NCBI GenBank assembly: GCA_002481295.1
Contig: DLDU01000047.1
Span: 1 to 64,000 of the forward strand
Source of the DNA: Prevotella sp. UBA7764
Lineage (GTDB): Bacteria > Bacteroidota > Bacteroidia > Bacteroidales > Bacteroidaceae
Reading direction: 5' to 3'
Length of the DNA stretch: 64,000 nucleotides
The notes below the pieces were generated by a model, which worked only from the letters and a program-made list of their open reading frames with translations, did not search any database and was not told where the DNA came from. Positions 33,726 to 42,817 of the stretch are shown one piece after another (position 1 is the stretch's first letter; each line of letters starts with the position of its first letter). Position numbers and translations under genes: made by a program.

Positions 33726-34889
33726 ATGTGCTCCATAAAAAAAGAACTTTTATCTAATAACAAGATTCTCGGTTTTACCTATCCGAAGCTGCATAAGGGG
33801 AAGTTATCTTATGTAGACTTCTTTTTCTACGATTCTCTCAGCGATTCTATGCGTAGAAAAAAGTACATGCTTGGAAGGTTTACGTCCAAGCGTGAACGTG
33901 ACACGATGGCAGCTATTCTCATCAGTAATCTTGTTGAAAAGCTTAAAAAAGGCTGGAATCCTTTTGCCTCCACTATCATTACTCGGCCACAGGCTTCGTT
34001 CTCTGATGTCTTACAAAAATATGAGGACTATACCTTCTCTGCTGAAGAGAAAATGATACTTAAGCATAAGACGGCCGTTGACTATCGTAGCCGCCTCAAG
34101 CAGCTTCGGATCTATCTCAAAGAGGCGGATGTGAAAATCCAGTTCGTCTATCAGTTTGACAAAGCTTTCGTGATCGACTTCCTCGACTACCTCATTCTCG
34201 ACAAGGACGTGTCTGCCAAGACGCGCAACAACTACCGCACTTGGCTGTCCACTGTCGCCACATGGCTAAAGGACAGGCAGTATATAGAAAATAATTTTGT
34301 CGAAGAAATACACATGTTGAAGGAAGATGACAAGAAGCGTGACCCTATCCCACAGAAGGAACTTCGCCGGTTGCGTGAATATTGCCTGAAGCATAATCCT
34401 GCTTTCTATCTGGCCTGTATGATGGAGTATTACTGTTTCATCCGCCCGGATGAGTTGCGCTATGTGAAGATCGGGGATATTAGCATCAAGGACCAGACTG
34501 TCTACGTCCACCCAGAGTTCGCCAAGAACCGCAAGGGTCAGTATGTCGCCCTCAATGACCAGGTGATAAAGATCATGCTTGACCAGCGTGTCTTTGACCA
34601 TCCTTCCCACCACTATCTGATATCCCGCGACCTCACTCCCGGACCTGAGCAGTCCTACATCAACCAATATAGATATGAGTGGTCGAAAGTTCGCAAAGCT
34701 TTGGGCTGGCCTATGTCCTATCAGTTCTACAGTCTTAAAGACTCCGGAATACGGGACCTTGCCAATGCCGAAGGGATTGTAATGGCCAGAGACCAGGCAC
34801 GGCATACCGATGTCAGCGTCACCAATAAATATCTGAAGAATACCCGTTATGCACATGACGAGACCAAGCACTTCAAAGGGGAGCTATGA
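33726..34889 (+). CDS. int: Tyrosine recombinase (prophage integrase)
   Basis: 387 aa from ATG 33726; the frame is open upstream to TTG 33648 and another ATG at 33684, but the family N-terminus fits 33726. SAM-like core-binding domain about 70-180, catalytic domain about 200-380. Catalytic positions: Arg in FIRPDELRY, Lys in KNRKGQ, then YSLKDSGIRD where the usual HxxR is replaced by a Lys-containing version seen in a Bacteroidota integrase branch, His in QARHTDVSV, and nucleophile Tyr in NKYLKN. It reads toward the tail genes, which converge on it; terminator at 34876-34908. Site-specific integration at the adjacent tRNA is inferred. Confidence 0.9.
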   Translation: MCSIKKELLSNNKILGFTYPKLHKGKLSYVDFFFYDSLSDSMRRKKYMLGRFTSKRERDTMAAILISNLVEKLKKGWNPFASTIITRPQASFSDVLQKYEDYTFSAEEKMILKHKTAVDYRSRLKQLRIYLKEADVKIQFVYQFDKAFVIDFLDYLILDKDVSAKTRNNYRTWLSTVATWLKDRQYIENNFVEEIHMLKEDDKKRDPIPQKELRRLREYCLKHNPAFYLACMMEYYCFIRPDELRYVKIGDISIKDQTVYVHPEFAKNRKGQYVALNDQVIKIMLDQRVFDHPSHHYLISRDLTPGPEQSYINQYRYEWSKVRKALGWPMSYQFYSLKDSGIRDLANAEGIVMARDQARHTDVSVTNKYLKNTRYAHDETKHFKGEL

Positions 34890-34908
34890 ATCTCTCACCG
34901 CTCCCCTT
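34876..34908 (+). terminator. Integrase terminator (possibly bidirectional)
   Basis: AAGGGGAGC / GCTCCCCTT 9-bp perfect stem spanning the integrase stop codon, followed by GAAAAAATT. It lies between convergent int and the tail-tip gene. Confidence 0.6.
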
Positions 34909-34938
34909 GAAAAAATTACATATAACAGAAAAAGTAGT

Positions 34939-36918
34939 TCAAAGTATCTCGTAGAAGTAACCGGTTTTCTCTTTGTCAATGCCGTCATCAGTGACGTTCA
35001 TCTCTATCTTCTGGCAGATATACCGCTTATTGTGGAAGATGAATATCTTCGAAGGGTCTGGGATGTCGTCTGTGATGAACTTGAATGATATGAGGTCGTG
35101 TGCATCTACAGTAGTTGTCTTAAAGCGGCTGTTGTTGTCATCCCTGCCTAAGTTCCCAAACGTCCGGTTGCCTTTACCGAACGTCCGGCCGGTATTAGCA
35201 GGCGTGTATTCGAGCGACAATGACGCTCTTTCCGCTGACACGATGTAATCCGGGTACATCCTATAGTCGGTGTAGAGCACAGGCGCACGATAATCGGTGT
35301 CCTCGTTGTCAAGTCGGTCATCACACTTAACGGCTGCATGACTCGCCCTGTTGACCACACAATTGGCCTGAAAAGCTACCGGCATTCGTGTGTCGTCGCT
35401 TTCCTCTGATGATGTGCTGTCATCCGATGACCCTTGCATCGCGTCCTGTACGGTGATGTAATAGTTGCCTTCATCATCTTCCTCCATGTCTTCGATGGAT
35501 GCCTCTTTATCGTTGGTAACCGATGGCACTACAATCCATCTATCGCCCATGCTGTCAAACATTGACTCTATGAACTTCTCTTTTTTATCATCGCCGTCAA
35601 GGTTATGCCGCTGGTACATGGCCGCCGGGCAAATATTCAGCTGTTGTGAGTTGTCGCTGTTGATGTCGCGGATGATAGGGTTGAAGTAGCCGCATGTTGT
35701 CCTTCGCCATTCAGTCTCCTCGTTGTCCGGGTTGCCGTCTTTCGGCAGCTCGGCCCAGACAAAGTAGATATGTCCAACCTTGAAGATGGTTGTACGGCGC
35801 TCCCGGTCGGTCATCTTCTCAGCTGCTGTGTTAAGCTCGGCGACGGTATCATATTCCTTCGTCTTGTATTGTTTGAATACCGACTGCGAGATATACTCAC
35901 GCCAGTCACGGTTGGCGGCACTGTCGAAGTTATACTCTATATTCGACGTGGCAAGGTTGTCCAGTCCGTCGTCATCATGCTCCACCGAAAAGTCATCCTC
36001 GCACTCATACGAAACCGTATCGTTGGTCAGCAGTTCGTTGGTGGCAGAGATGCTCACGGTCTTCGCCACTTCGTCGAATACGAAAGAGGCATTGAAGAAC
36101 TTGCGCAGTTCATCGAGGAACTTATACACCGTCCAGTGGGGCAGAGCGTCCTTAATCTTCCCCGACTTGCAAGCAGAGACAATGACGAGGCGGTTCCACG
36201 GATCCTTATCGAAGTCATTCCTCACGATAGCATAACCTTCATCTTCCATCACCTTTTTGAGGATATAGAAGAGATATGGCTGCAGCGCAAGATTAATCAT
36301 GACGTGGAAATTGCCCTTCAGCTTATGGCCATTTCTTTTCAACGTTACCCCCTTCATGGCCATCACGCGGTTGGCCTGTACGTCGTTTGTCTCATCATTG
36401 ACAGGTGCAAGCACCGCTACGCCTTTCTGCCCCACGAAATTGGAATTAGTGAGGTCGATGGGAAGAAACGCATTCTTGTTATCCATCGAGAAAGGCACGG
36501 AGTAACCGAACTTTGGCAGGGAGGCCGTATCAACGCCGCTGTCGAGGATGACCGTGGGGTACTCGATTTCATCGATGAAGTGCTTCTCGAATTTCGAGTT
36601 GTACTTGATACGGCTCTTTCCCCCAACTATCTGCACCTTCACTTTCTCCGGGGTGATGGAAGTGACAGTGCCCTTGCCTGACATAGCGAGACGGTTGCCG
36701 GCATACAGTCGGCATGTCTCGAAGTCGGCAATGGTCTTTTTCACGTCGAGGCGCTGCACGTTGCCGAATACCTCCCGGTTCGCGGCAATGGCCAGGGGGA
36801 ACGTGATGTCGTAGGTGTAGGACCCTGACGACTTCACGTATTCGTTCTCCATGGTAATCTTTATATTCTGCGTGGTAAGGGGATAGGCCTTCTTGCCATT
36901 GAGTGTACATACTATCAT
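34939..36918 (-). CDS. Phage tail-tip / hub-like protein
   Basis: 659 aa, no transmembrane segment. The N-terminus (MIVCTLNGKKAYPLTTQNIKITMENEYVKSSGSYTYDITFPLA) and the mid-part with IKDALPHWTVYKFLDELRKFFNASFVFDEVAKTVSI look like a phage hub/baseplate-type fold found in Bacteroidota prophages. A serine/acidic linker (SSDDSTSSEESDD) lies about 540-555. Eight bases after the tape-measure stop, and the last gene of the leftward late operon. Its position next to the tape measure argues for a distal-tail or hub role. No enzymatic motif recognised. Confidence 0.65.
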   Translation of the reverse strand: MIVCTLNGKKAYPLTTQNIKITMENEYVKSSGSYTYDITFPLAIAANREVFGNVQRLDVKKTIADFETCRLYAGNRLAMSGKGTVTSITPEKVKVQIVGGKSRIKYNSKFEKHFIDEIEYPTVILDSGVDTASLPKFGYSVPFSMDNKNAFLPIDLTNSNFVGQKGVAVLAPVNDETNDVQANRVMAMKGVTLKRNGHKLKGNFHVMINLALQPYLFYILKKVMEDEGYAIVRNDFDKDPWNRLVIVSACKSGKIKDALPHWTVYKFLDELRKFFNASFVFDEVAKTVSISATNELLTNDTVSYECEDDFSVEHDDDGLDNLATSNIEYNFDSAANRDWREYISQSVFKQYKTKEYDTVAELNTAAEKMTDRERRTTIFKVGHIYFVWAELPKDGNPDNEETEWRRTTCGYFNPIIRDINSDNSQQLNICPAAMYQRHNLDGDDKKEKFIESMFDSMGDRWIVVPSVTNDKEASIEDMEEDDEGNYYITVQDAMQGSSDDSTSSEESDDTRMPVAFQANCVVNRASHAAVKCDDRLDNEDTDYRAPVLYTDYRMYPDYIVSAERASLSLEYTPANTGRTFGKGNRTFGNLGRDDNNSRFKTTTVDAHDLISFKFITDDIPDPSKIFIFHNKRYICQKIEMNVTDDGIDKEKTGYFYEIL

Positions 36919-36926
36919 AGCGTATC

Positions 36927-39900
36927 TTATTTATTGTTTTGCAGATGGTTCCAATGTCTCTCAGCCCTCTTGAATTTCTCCATCGACACGTCAATGCCGT
37001 CATCAATGGCCTGCCCGAGCTTGCTGAGCGTCTCGTTGGTCTTTTGGAGCGTCCCGGCGATGTCGCTGTTGTCAGTCGTGACATTGACCTGCGGTGCATA
37101 GGCAATGGCAGTGCTGCCACCATTCCCCAGCGTCCGTGTCACGTCATCAGCGGTGAGCGATGCCACGCGGTTGTTTTTCTGCGCCTCGTCGATGAGTGAG
37201 AAGACGGGCTGGATATTGCTGTTGTTCACCGCCTCATGGTTGGCCACAAACTCCCCCTCATGAACGACGCCGGCCTTCTTGCGATAGTCCTTGCCGCCTG
37301 TGAATCCGCCGACATAATATCCGGCTTCCTCTGCCTGGTGCTGCTTCTTGATAGTGGCTATCTGCATCATGCCGGCAGCAGTGGCCATGGCAGCTGCTAC
37401 GGGACCGAGCCACACGTTGATCTTCGATCCTGACGCATAGGCGTTGATGGCGGCGAGCGCCGTAGAAGCAAGTGCCTGCGCTATCTCTATCTTCATGGCT
37501 TTTTTGTTGGCTTTCGTCTTGACCTTAGCCAGCTCCTTATCCCGCTTCTTTTCGAGGCGTTCCTTCTTCTTCGAGTTGTTCCCGGCGGCGTCTATCTGCT
37601 TCTGATAGTTGGCACTGATTCTTGCCGTCTCCAGGTCGCTGCAGGCCTGCGCATATGAGGAAGCCGTGCCCATGAGGTTGCTGATTCCGCTGAAGGCGGC
37701 TTGAGCAGCGGCAATGATTTTGTCCGTCGTCTCCTGGCTGAGCTGCTTCTTGGCCTCCTGATATTGTGCGAATGTGATTTCATCATTATTGTACAGCTCC
37801 GTCAACTTCTCATTGACGGCCTTCTGTTGCTTTACGGCGTCAAAAGCAGAGAAGGAAGAAATAGCAGGATTATCGCTGTTATATCCAGCATTACTGTCAT
37901 CAACACCCGCGCGGTTCTTGGCCTTGTTCAATGCATCAGTCCCCTGCTGACGTGTGGCAGCGGGGGAGTTCTGCTCGGCTCGCAAGTCCTTGTACTTCTC
38001 TTTTATGTGCTCTATGATGGCATCATATTCCTCTTGTGTCATCTGCCCGGTCTCTTTCAGCACATCAAACATCCGCGTGATACCTTCCTTCTCGAGGATT
38101 TCCTGCTCGGCGAGGTTAGTCTTCCCCATCTCCTTGCGGTATTCCAGCAATTGCTTCTCATAGTCTTCCTGCAACTGCATCTGATGTTCTGACTCTTCCT
38201 TGGTTCGCTGCAGTTCCAGGCTGTGCCATTCCTTCGAACCGGCATTATAGAGCGCCTGCTGCTGTTTGATATACCTTATCTTCTCCTGGAAGAGGTTCTC
38301 ATCTAAGAGTCGTTCGTTCTGATAGGCCATGGCATTCGTCTTATCGTAATATTGCTTACGGAATGACTCTTCACGGCGCAAATGGTCGAGTTCCATGTCC
38401 TGACGTTGGATATCATTGAGCTGTTCCTGATAATCCTGATCAGCTTTGGCACGCCCATCGAGCAGCTTCTTGTAATCATCTGAGTTTGCTCCATATATCA
38501 CTTTCAGCTTGTCGTAGTAGGCGACAGCAGCATCATGCCTTGTCTTGATATAGTCAGAGTAAGCGATGTCACCTTTCGAGTAGGCTGTCATGGCGATAGC
38601 GAGCTGTTCGGAGTAGTTCGCCTTGACCTCGTCAACTTCTTTCCTTAAGGCCTCCTTGCGTGCCTTCTCAGCGGCACGCTGTCTTTGCCGCTGCTCACGC
38701 TCAGCTTTGGCAGCTGCTCTTGCGGCTGCTTTTGTCTTCTTTGGGTCTGTATATGTCGATGTCCCACCCTTGGGCTCCTTGATATCTGTCTTCCCCGGAG
38801 AGTCCAGCAGATTAGAATTCTTTCTTACCTGCTTTTCCAACTCTTTGGAGATCGTCTCATTATTTTTTATGATTGTCTGCTCCTGGTTGATACGTGTCTT
38901 GTTCCAAGCCACCATCTCCTGCGCCTGCTTAATCTGCTCGTATTGCTTCTTGGTGATCTCCACGTCCGAGATAGTGCCATTCTTGTTCCTACGTCTGATC
39001 CAATATTGTCCTCGGAATGTAGAACCCATGATTTGGTCGGTCTCATCATTGAAACCGTTGGCGGCCATCTGCTGCTGATAGAACTGCATATTGCCTTGGC
39101 GAGCTTTCAACAGTGTCTGATGGTTCTGCGTACGGCTCTGCAAGGCTACCATCTTGTTAAAGGCAGCCTGTGCGCTTGCCGCTGCTATGAGGTTGTTGCA
39201 ATAGGCTTGCAGCGCCGACACATTATTGTTGATGAGCTTGCCTTCTCGTGTCAGCGTACCATGGTACGATGGCACCATCTTCTTCAACTGAGTGAGCGCC
39301 TTTTGCCGGTCTTCCAGCTTCAGGTTGTTGTCCTCGACGATGCGCTCCAATTGCTTCAGCTTTGTTATCTGCTCTGCCGTGTCTTCATTTGCCTGTTTGT
39401 CGATTTCCGCCATTATCTGCTTTTTCTGATTATACAGATTGGCAGCATTGGCAGCTGCTTTCTCCTCTTTGCTCAGGTTGCTGAAATATCCAATCAGGCT
39501 AACGATGCCGACGGCTACTGTTGCAAGTACCGAGGCCAACAATCCCCATGGATTGGCCTTGGTCACTGCATTAAGCTCCGTCTGCGCCACAGTCAGTGCC
39601 ACTGTATCCTTCTGCAGAGCACCTACGGCCAGTGTATATAGTCCGATAGCAATGGTTTTGGCTTTGTTCCATGCCACCTCCGCTTTGTCGAGGATGGTCT
39701 TGCGTGCCTGCCATACGGTCATGATCTTCGTCCAGTTGGTCGCTATCTTTGTGGCCACAGAGTATGAGCCTATGACGATGGCCAGTTTGGCAATCAGTCC
39801 GATGTTATTTTTCAACCATGGCACAATTACAGCGAGGGTGTGCACAAGTGCCGATGCCCCCGTGATGGTATATTTCACCACTGGCATGAGCTGCTCGCCG

Positions 39901-41309
39901 AGCTCTATGCTCAGGTCCTTGAAGTGTTTCTTTGCCTTGTCCAGCTGTGCCTGCGCGCTCTCGTTTGCACGGTTAAACTCATCCATCACCGACTTCCCGG
40001 ATGCGTATGCCGCATTTGCCGTGTTCTCTGCGGTCACCACGTCACCGAGCTTATTGGCCAATACCGACAACACCTGCACGGCACGGCTTCCGCTAAGTCC
40101 CATCTCGTCGAACATAGGAGCGAGTTTATCAAATCCGCCCTTCCCCTTCATCGTGGCAAAGAACTGGAGCAGGGCTTGGTTGGCATCGGTTTTCAGCATG
40201 GTCGTGAACTTCTTCACGTCCACGCCTGCGATCTGTGCGAATTTTGCCGGTTCCTTGAACATGGCCGTAATTAGCTGGTTGAGCGAAGTGGCCGACACCT
40301 CCACCTCCTGCATGTTCTGGTCAAGGACGGAACCGAAGCTCATAATCTGTGGTATTGTCATCCCTGCCTGTTTGGCCACGCCCGCCATACGGGCAGCGAA
40401 CTCCACGAGATAACCGCCACTGGCTGACGACGACTGCGACAGCTCGTTGATGCACGAGCCTGTCATCAGCATAGCCTTGTTCAATCCATGTTTGTCATCC
40501 TCGCCAAAGGCCATGGCCATCTTACCTATCTGAGCCACGGCATCGTCACCGAGGTCATCGCCGAGGGCTACATTGATCTTGTCGGCTGCGTCGACAAAGT
40601 CTTTAGCCCCTTTCTGCGAGCTGATACCGAGCCGGCCGGCAGCACCTGCCAGCTGGTTCAGCTGGTCCCGTCCAGTGCGCGTGTTCATCTTCTTGAACTC
40701 CTCGTTGAGAGCCACCACCTGGTCTTTCGCCATCCCCGTGTATTTCTGCACGTCCACCATTTGTTCGTCCATCTCTGCATAGTCCTGCACCGAGTTTCGG
40801 ATGGTCATAGTGATGCCAGCGATACTTGCCGCCACACCCGCGAGTGCCGTCTGGTAGCGGTTGAGCTTATCAGCGATCTTGCCGAAGGCACTTGGCTGCT
40901 CCCTTGTTGCCTCGTTCATTCTCTGCATTTCGGTGCGGCAGGCCTTGACACGGTCGGCAAGTGCCTTGTATTCCTTTGAGTTCCGTGCCACGTTGCCAGA
41001 GCGCAGCTCTTTGTTGAGCGCACGCACCGTTTGGGCGAGCTCTTTATAACTCGCCTGCGAGAGGTCTTTGACTGACGTCGAAAGCCCATTGATATACTTC
41101 TTCTGCTCCCTAATCTTCGAGGAAACGCTATCAATGTCCTTCTGCATGTCAGCGGCCAGCTGATGGTTCTTAGCAGAGGACGATGCATAAAGAGCCTTCT
41201 GCTGCTCCTTCAATCGCTTCTGCTGCTCCTCCAGCTTCTTCAACTCAGATTGAGCCTGACGTGAGTTCAGCTCAATCTCCGCACGGAATTTCTCAGTATT
41301 ACCAGGCAT
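36927..41309 (-). CDS. Tail tape measure protein (TP901 core)
   Basis: 1460 aa. Starts with a long coiled coil (RAEIELNSRQAQSELKKLEEQQKRLKEQQ). The TP901-type core follows at about 170-450 (QLAGAAGRLGISSQKGAKDFVDAADKINVALG; ASGGYLVEFAARMAGVAKQAGMTIPQIMSFGSVLDQ). Hydrophobic segments lie around 500-610 (IGLIAKLAIVIGSYSVATK; WGLLASVLATVAVGIVSLIGYF). A second long charged coiled coil spans 850-1250, and an Ala-rich segment (IEIAQALASTALAAINAYASG) lies near 1340. By the usual rule of about 0.15 nm per residue the tail would be about 220 nm, i.e. a siphovirus; no sheath gene is seen. Confidence 0.93.
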   Translation of the reverse strand: MPGNTEKFRAEIELNSRQAQSELKKLEEQQKRLKEQQKALYASSSAKNHQLAADMQKDIDSVSSKIREQKKYINGLSTSVKDLSQASYKELAQTVRALNKELRSGNVARNSKEYKALADRVKACRTEMQRMNEATREQPSAFGKIADKLNRYQTALAGVAASIAGITMTIRNSVQDYAEMDEQMVDVQKYTGMAKDQVVALNEEFKKMNTRTGRDQLNQLAGAAGRLGISSQKGAKDFVDAADKINVALGDDLGDDAVAQIGKMAMAFGEDDKHGLNKAMLMTGSCINELSQSSSASGGYLVEFAARMAGVAKQAGMTIPQIMSFGSVLDQNMQEVEVSATSLNQLITAMFKEPAKFAQIAGVDVKKFTTMLKTDANQALLQFFATMKGKGGFDKLAPMFDEMGLSGSRAVQVLSVLANKLGDVVTAENTANAAYASGKSVMDEFNRANESAQAQLDKAKKHFKDLSIELGEQLMPVVKYTITGASALVHTLAVIVPWLKNNIGLIAKLAIVIGSYSVATKIATNWTKIMTVWQARKTILDKAEVAWNKAKTIAIGLYTLAVGALQKDTVALTVAQTELNAVTKANPWGLLASVLATVAVGIVSLIGYFSNLSKEEKAAANAANLYNQKKQIMAEIDKQANEDTAEQITKLKQLERIVEDNNLKLEDRQKALTQLKKMVPSYHGTLTREGKLINNNVSALQAYCNNLIAAASAQAAFNKMVALQSRTQNHQTLLKARQGNMQFYQQQMAANGFNDETDQIMGSTFRGQYWIRRRNKNGTISDVEITKKQYEQIKQAQEMVAWNKTRINQEQTIIKNNETISKELEKQVRKNSNLLDSPGKTDIKEPKGGTSTYTDPKKTKAAARAAAKAEREQRQRQRAAEKARKEALRKEVDEVKANYSEQLAIAMTAYSKGDIAYSDYIKTRHDAAVAYYDKLKVIYGANSDDYKKLLDGRAKADQDYQEQLNDIQRQDMELDHLRREESFRKQYYDKTNAMAYQNERLLDENLFQEKIRYIKQQQALYNAGSKEWHSLELQRTKEESEHQMQLQEDYEKQLLEYRKEMGKTNLAEQEILEKEGITRMFDVLKETGQMTQEEYDAIIEHIKEKYKDLRAEQNSPAATRQQGTDALNKAKNRAGVDDSNAGYNSDNPAISSFSAFDAVKQQKAVNEKLTELYNNDEITFAQYQEAKKQLSQETTDKIIAAAQAAFSGISNLMGTASSYAQACSDLETARISANYQKQIDAAGNNSKKKERLEKKRDKELAKVKTKANKKAMKIEIAQALASTALAAINAYASGSKINVWLGPVAAAMATAAGMMQIATIKKQHQAEEAGYYVGGFTGGKDYRKKAGVVHEGEFVANHEAVNNSNIQPVFSLIDEAQKNNRVASLTADDVTRTLGNGGSTAIAYAPQVNVTTDNSDIAGTLQKTNETLSKLGQAIDDGIDVSMEKFKRAERHWNHLQNNK

Positions 41310-41312
41310 AAT

Positions 41313-41810
41313 TTATTTTATTTTTCTTGCTCTTTCAGATAATTTACCATAAGCCCAAATCAGCGCAACCGCCACGTCGCATATCCCAAGGAAAACCAGC
41401 ACCTTCTCGTACCATGGCTCCTCCTTCTCGACATATACATTCTTTGGCACATACTGCGGGATGGAATCATGTACGATGCTGTCTTTTCGCATGATGAACC
41501 TGACGGCGCTTTTGCTGTTCGCCGTCTGGCTCTGCTTCACGAGCCATGCTTTTTCCTTCCCGATACGGATGCCATAGTCGGCCATCATCGTCGAGTCAGC
41601 CTGACGGATGATGGTCGTGGTACTCGTCAAGAAGCTATCAACACGATATATGGTGTCGCGCTGATGAACGATGCGCTCGTGCACCTCCGGAACGAGGACC
41701 TTCTTCGAGGCGCATGAGGAGAAGAGCAGCGCTATCAGTCCTATGAGGAACAGGACGATGACCACTTTGTCATAAGCCTCCCATATATCAAAGTGAAATC
41801 TACTGCGCAT
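41313..41810 (-). CDS. Candidate unimolecular spanin (lipoprotein with C-terminal membrane span)
   Basis: 165 aa. N-terminal hydrophobic signal with lipobox (VVIVLFLIGLIALLFSSCASKK, Cys about 33), a mid-section of charged and beta-like periplasmic sequence (VHERIVHQRDTIYRVDSFL), and a C-terminal span (VLVFLGICDVAVALIWAYG) with a basic end (KLSERARKIK). A lipoylated N-terminus plus C-terminal inner-membrane anchor is the u-spanin topology. The gene overlaps the endolysin stop by 11 bp in the holin-lysin-X order expected for a lysis cassette. The assignment rests on topology and position, not sequence similarity. Confidence 0.6.
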   Translation of the reverse strand: MRSRFHFDIWEAYDKVVIVLFLIGLIALLFSSCASKKVLVPEVHERIVHQRDTIYRVDSFLTSTTTIIRQADSTMMADYGIRIGKEKAWLVKQSQTANSKSAVRFIMRKDSIVHDSIPQYVPKNVYVEKEEPWYEKVLVFLGICDVAVALIWAYGKLSERARKIK

Positions 41811-42228
41811 ATCTCTGGGCCTCCCACTCTCTACGTTTCACAAGTCCGTCGAGGACTTTGTTGTTACAATATATCCATCGCCGGAACTGAGTCTGTACCT
41901 CTACCACCGGACGCCCCGCCTTGACGTATTTGAAGAGCGTAGAGCCCTTCAACCTACCGAGACCGAGGTTAAAGGCGAAGTCAGCGAGGGCGTCGAACTG
42001 CCCTTGCGTCTTCACCTGTGGAACCGCTGACAGGAATTTCTCGATGGGAGCGAGGTCACTCAGCAGGTAGCGCTCCGCCTCACTCTTACTGATTCGGTCA
42101 TATTGCCTCACGCCTTTGGTGTGGCCATAACCTATTGTCCACGTGTCATCACTTTTTTTGTACGCTGTCAGACTCAGGCCCTCGGCCTGTCTGACATGCT
42201 CCAGCAGCTGTTTTGATGCTTTCTTCAT
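41800..42228 (-). CDS. Phage endolysin, GH24 muramidase
   Basis: 142 aa T4-lysozyme-like protein. E16 in AEGL is the catalytic acid; TIGYGHT (T31) is present; the C-terminal FDALADFAFNLGLGRLKGSTL and RRWIYCNNKVLDGLVKRREWE are typical. The position normally held by Asp or Cys (E-8aa-D/C-5aa-T) is K25 here, with two Asp at 27-28, an oddity. No signal peptide or SAR domain is visible, so release depends on the upstream holin, whose 3' end it overlaps by 80 bp. Confidence 0.85.
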   Translation of the reverse strand: MKKASKQLLEHVRQAEGLSLTAYKKSDDTWTIGYGHTKGVRQYDRISKSEAERYLLSDLAPIEKFLSAVPQVKTQGQFDALADFAFNLGLGRLKGSTLFKYVKAGRPVVEVQTQFRRWIYCNNKVLDGLVKRREWEAQRYAQ

Positions 42229-42694
42229 TGCCTTGTGTATTCAGATAAGATTTTAGATATGGAATTCTCTCGATGAACTCAAACCTCAGTACGTAATAGA
42301 GGAATGCGAAAATCATCCAAGGCGTAGAGCCCTTCTTGAAGATCTTCTTGCAGTTCTTGATGATATTCAGCCCATAGAAGTATATCACCACATACGTTAC
42401 ATAACTCACGCACTGTAAAGCGCCTTGCTCTTGACTTTTGAATTTCCCTATTGCGTAGATGCATGTACAGAAGACGAAGAATACCGTCGCCTCTCCAATG
42501 CACCGAGCGGCTTTCTTAAACTCAAAATCCTCCTTATTTGCTATCATTCCGGATAGATAGCCAAAAATGAAGTTTGCAAAAAAAATCAAGAATAGGGAGC
42601 TCAGTTCTCCTTGTAGTGGGCGGAGATAAGCAATCACGGCAAGGAAGATGCTTATCATCGTGTTCTTAACTATGTCGTACATGGATTCGGTCAT
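42149..42694 (-). CDS. Phage holin-like membrane protein
   Basis: 181 aa with four probable spans: NTMISIFLAVIAYL, LSSLFLIFFANFIFGYLSGMIA, IGEATVFFVFCTCIYAIG, and CVSYVTYVVIYFYGLNII. The C-terminus is hydrophilic and basic. Located directly before and overlapping the endolysin, preceded by a promoter (42712-42719). The topology and position fit the Bacteroidota phage holin family; exact family membership is not proven. Confidence 0.72.
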   Translation of the reverse strand: MTESMYDIVKNTMISIFLAVIAYLRPLQGELSSLFLIFFANFIFGYLSGMIANKEDFEFKKAARCIGEATVFFVFCTCIYAIGKFKSQEQGALQCVSYVTYVVIYFYGLNIIKNCKKIFKKGSTPWMIFAFLYYVLRFEFIERIPYLKSYLNTQGNEESIKTAAGACQTGRGPESDSVQKK

Positions 42695-42711
42695 TATCTT
42701 CGTTTTTTACG

Positions 42712-42719
42712 CAAAGATA
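42712..42719 (-). promoter_or_regulatory. -7 box of lysis-cassette promoter
   Basis: TATCTTTG on the minus strand, 18 bp upstream of the holin ATG. A TTTT stretch lies about 20 bp further up instead of a clear TTG. It would separate lysis and tail-tip transcription from the DGR unit, which ends at the terminator at 42785-42814. Confidence 0.5.
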
Positions 42720-42784
42720 ATGTAGGTGCTAAGTTCTTGAAAATACGCAATTAGTCCTGAATAAGTCCTCGTTTGATAGATAAA

Positions 42785-42814
42785 AATCCCCGACACGGAT
42801 TCGTGCCGGGGATT
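42785..42814 (-). terminator. Terminator at the end of the DGR transcript
   Basis: Stem AATCCCCGACACG / CGTGCCGGGGATT (13 bp, one mismatch, 4-nt loop) followed by TTTTTA on the minus strand. It starts 3 bp after the stop of the post-RT reading frame. Confidence 0.85.
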
Positions 42815-42817
42815 TGT

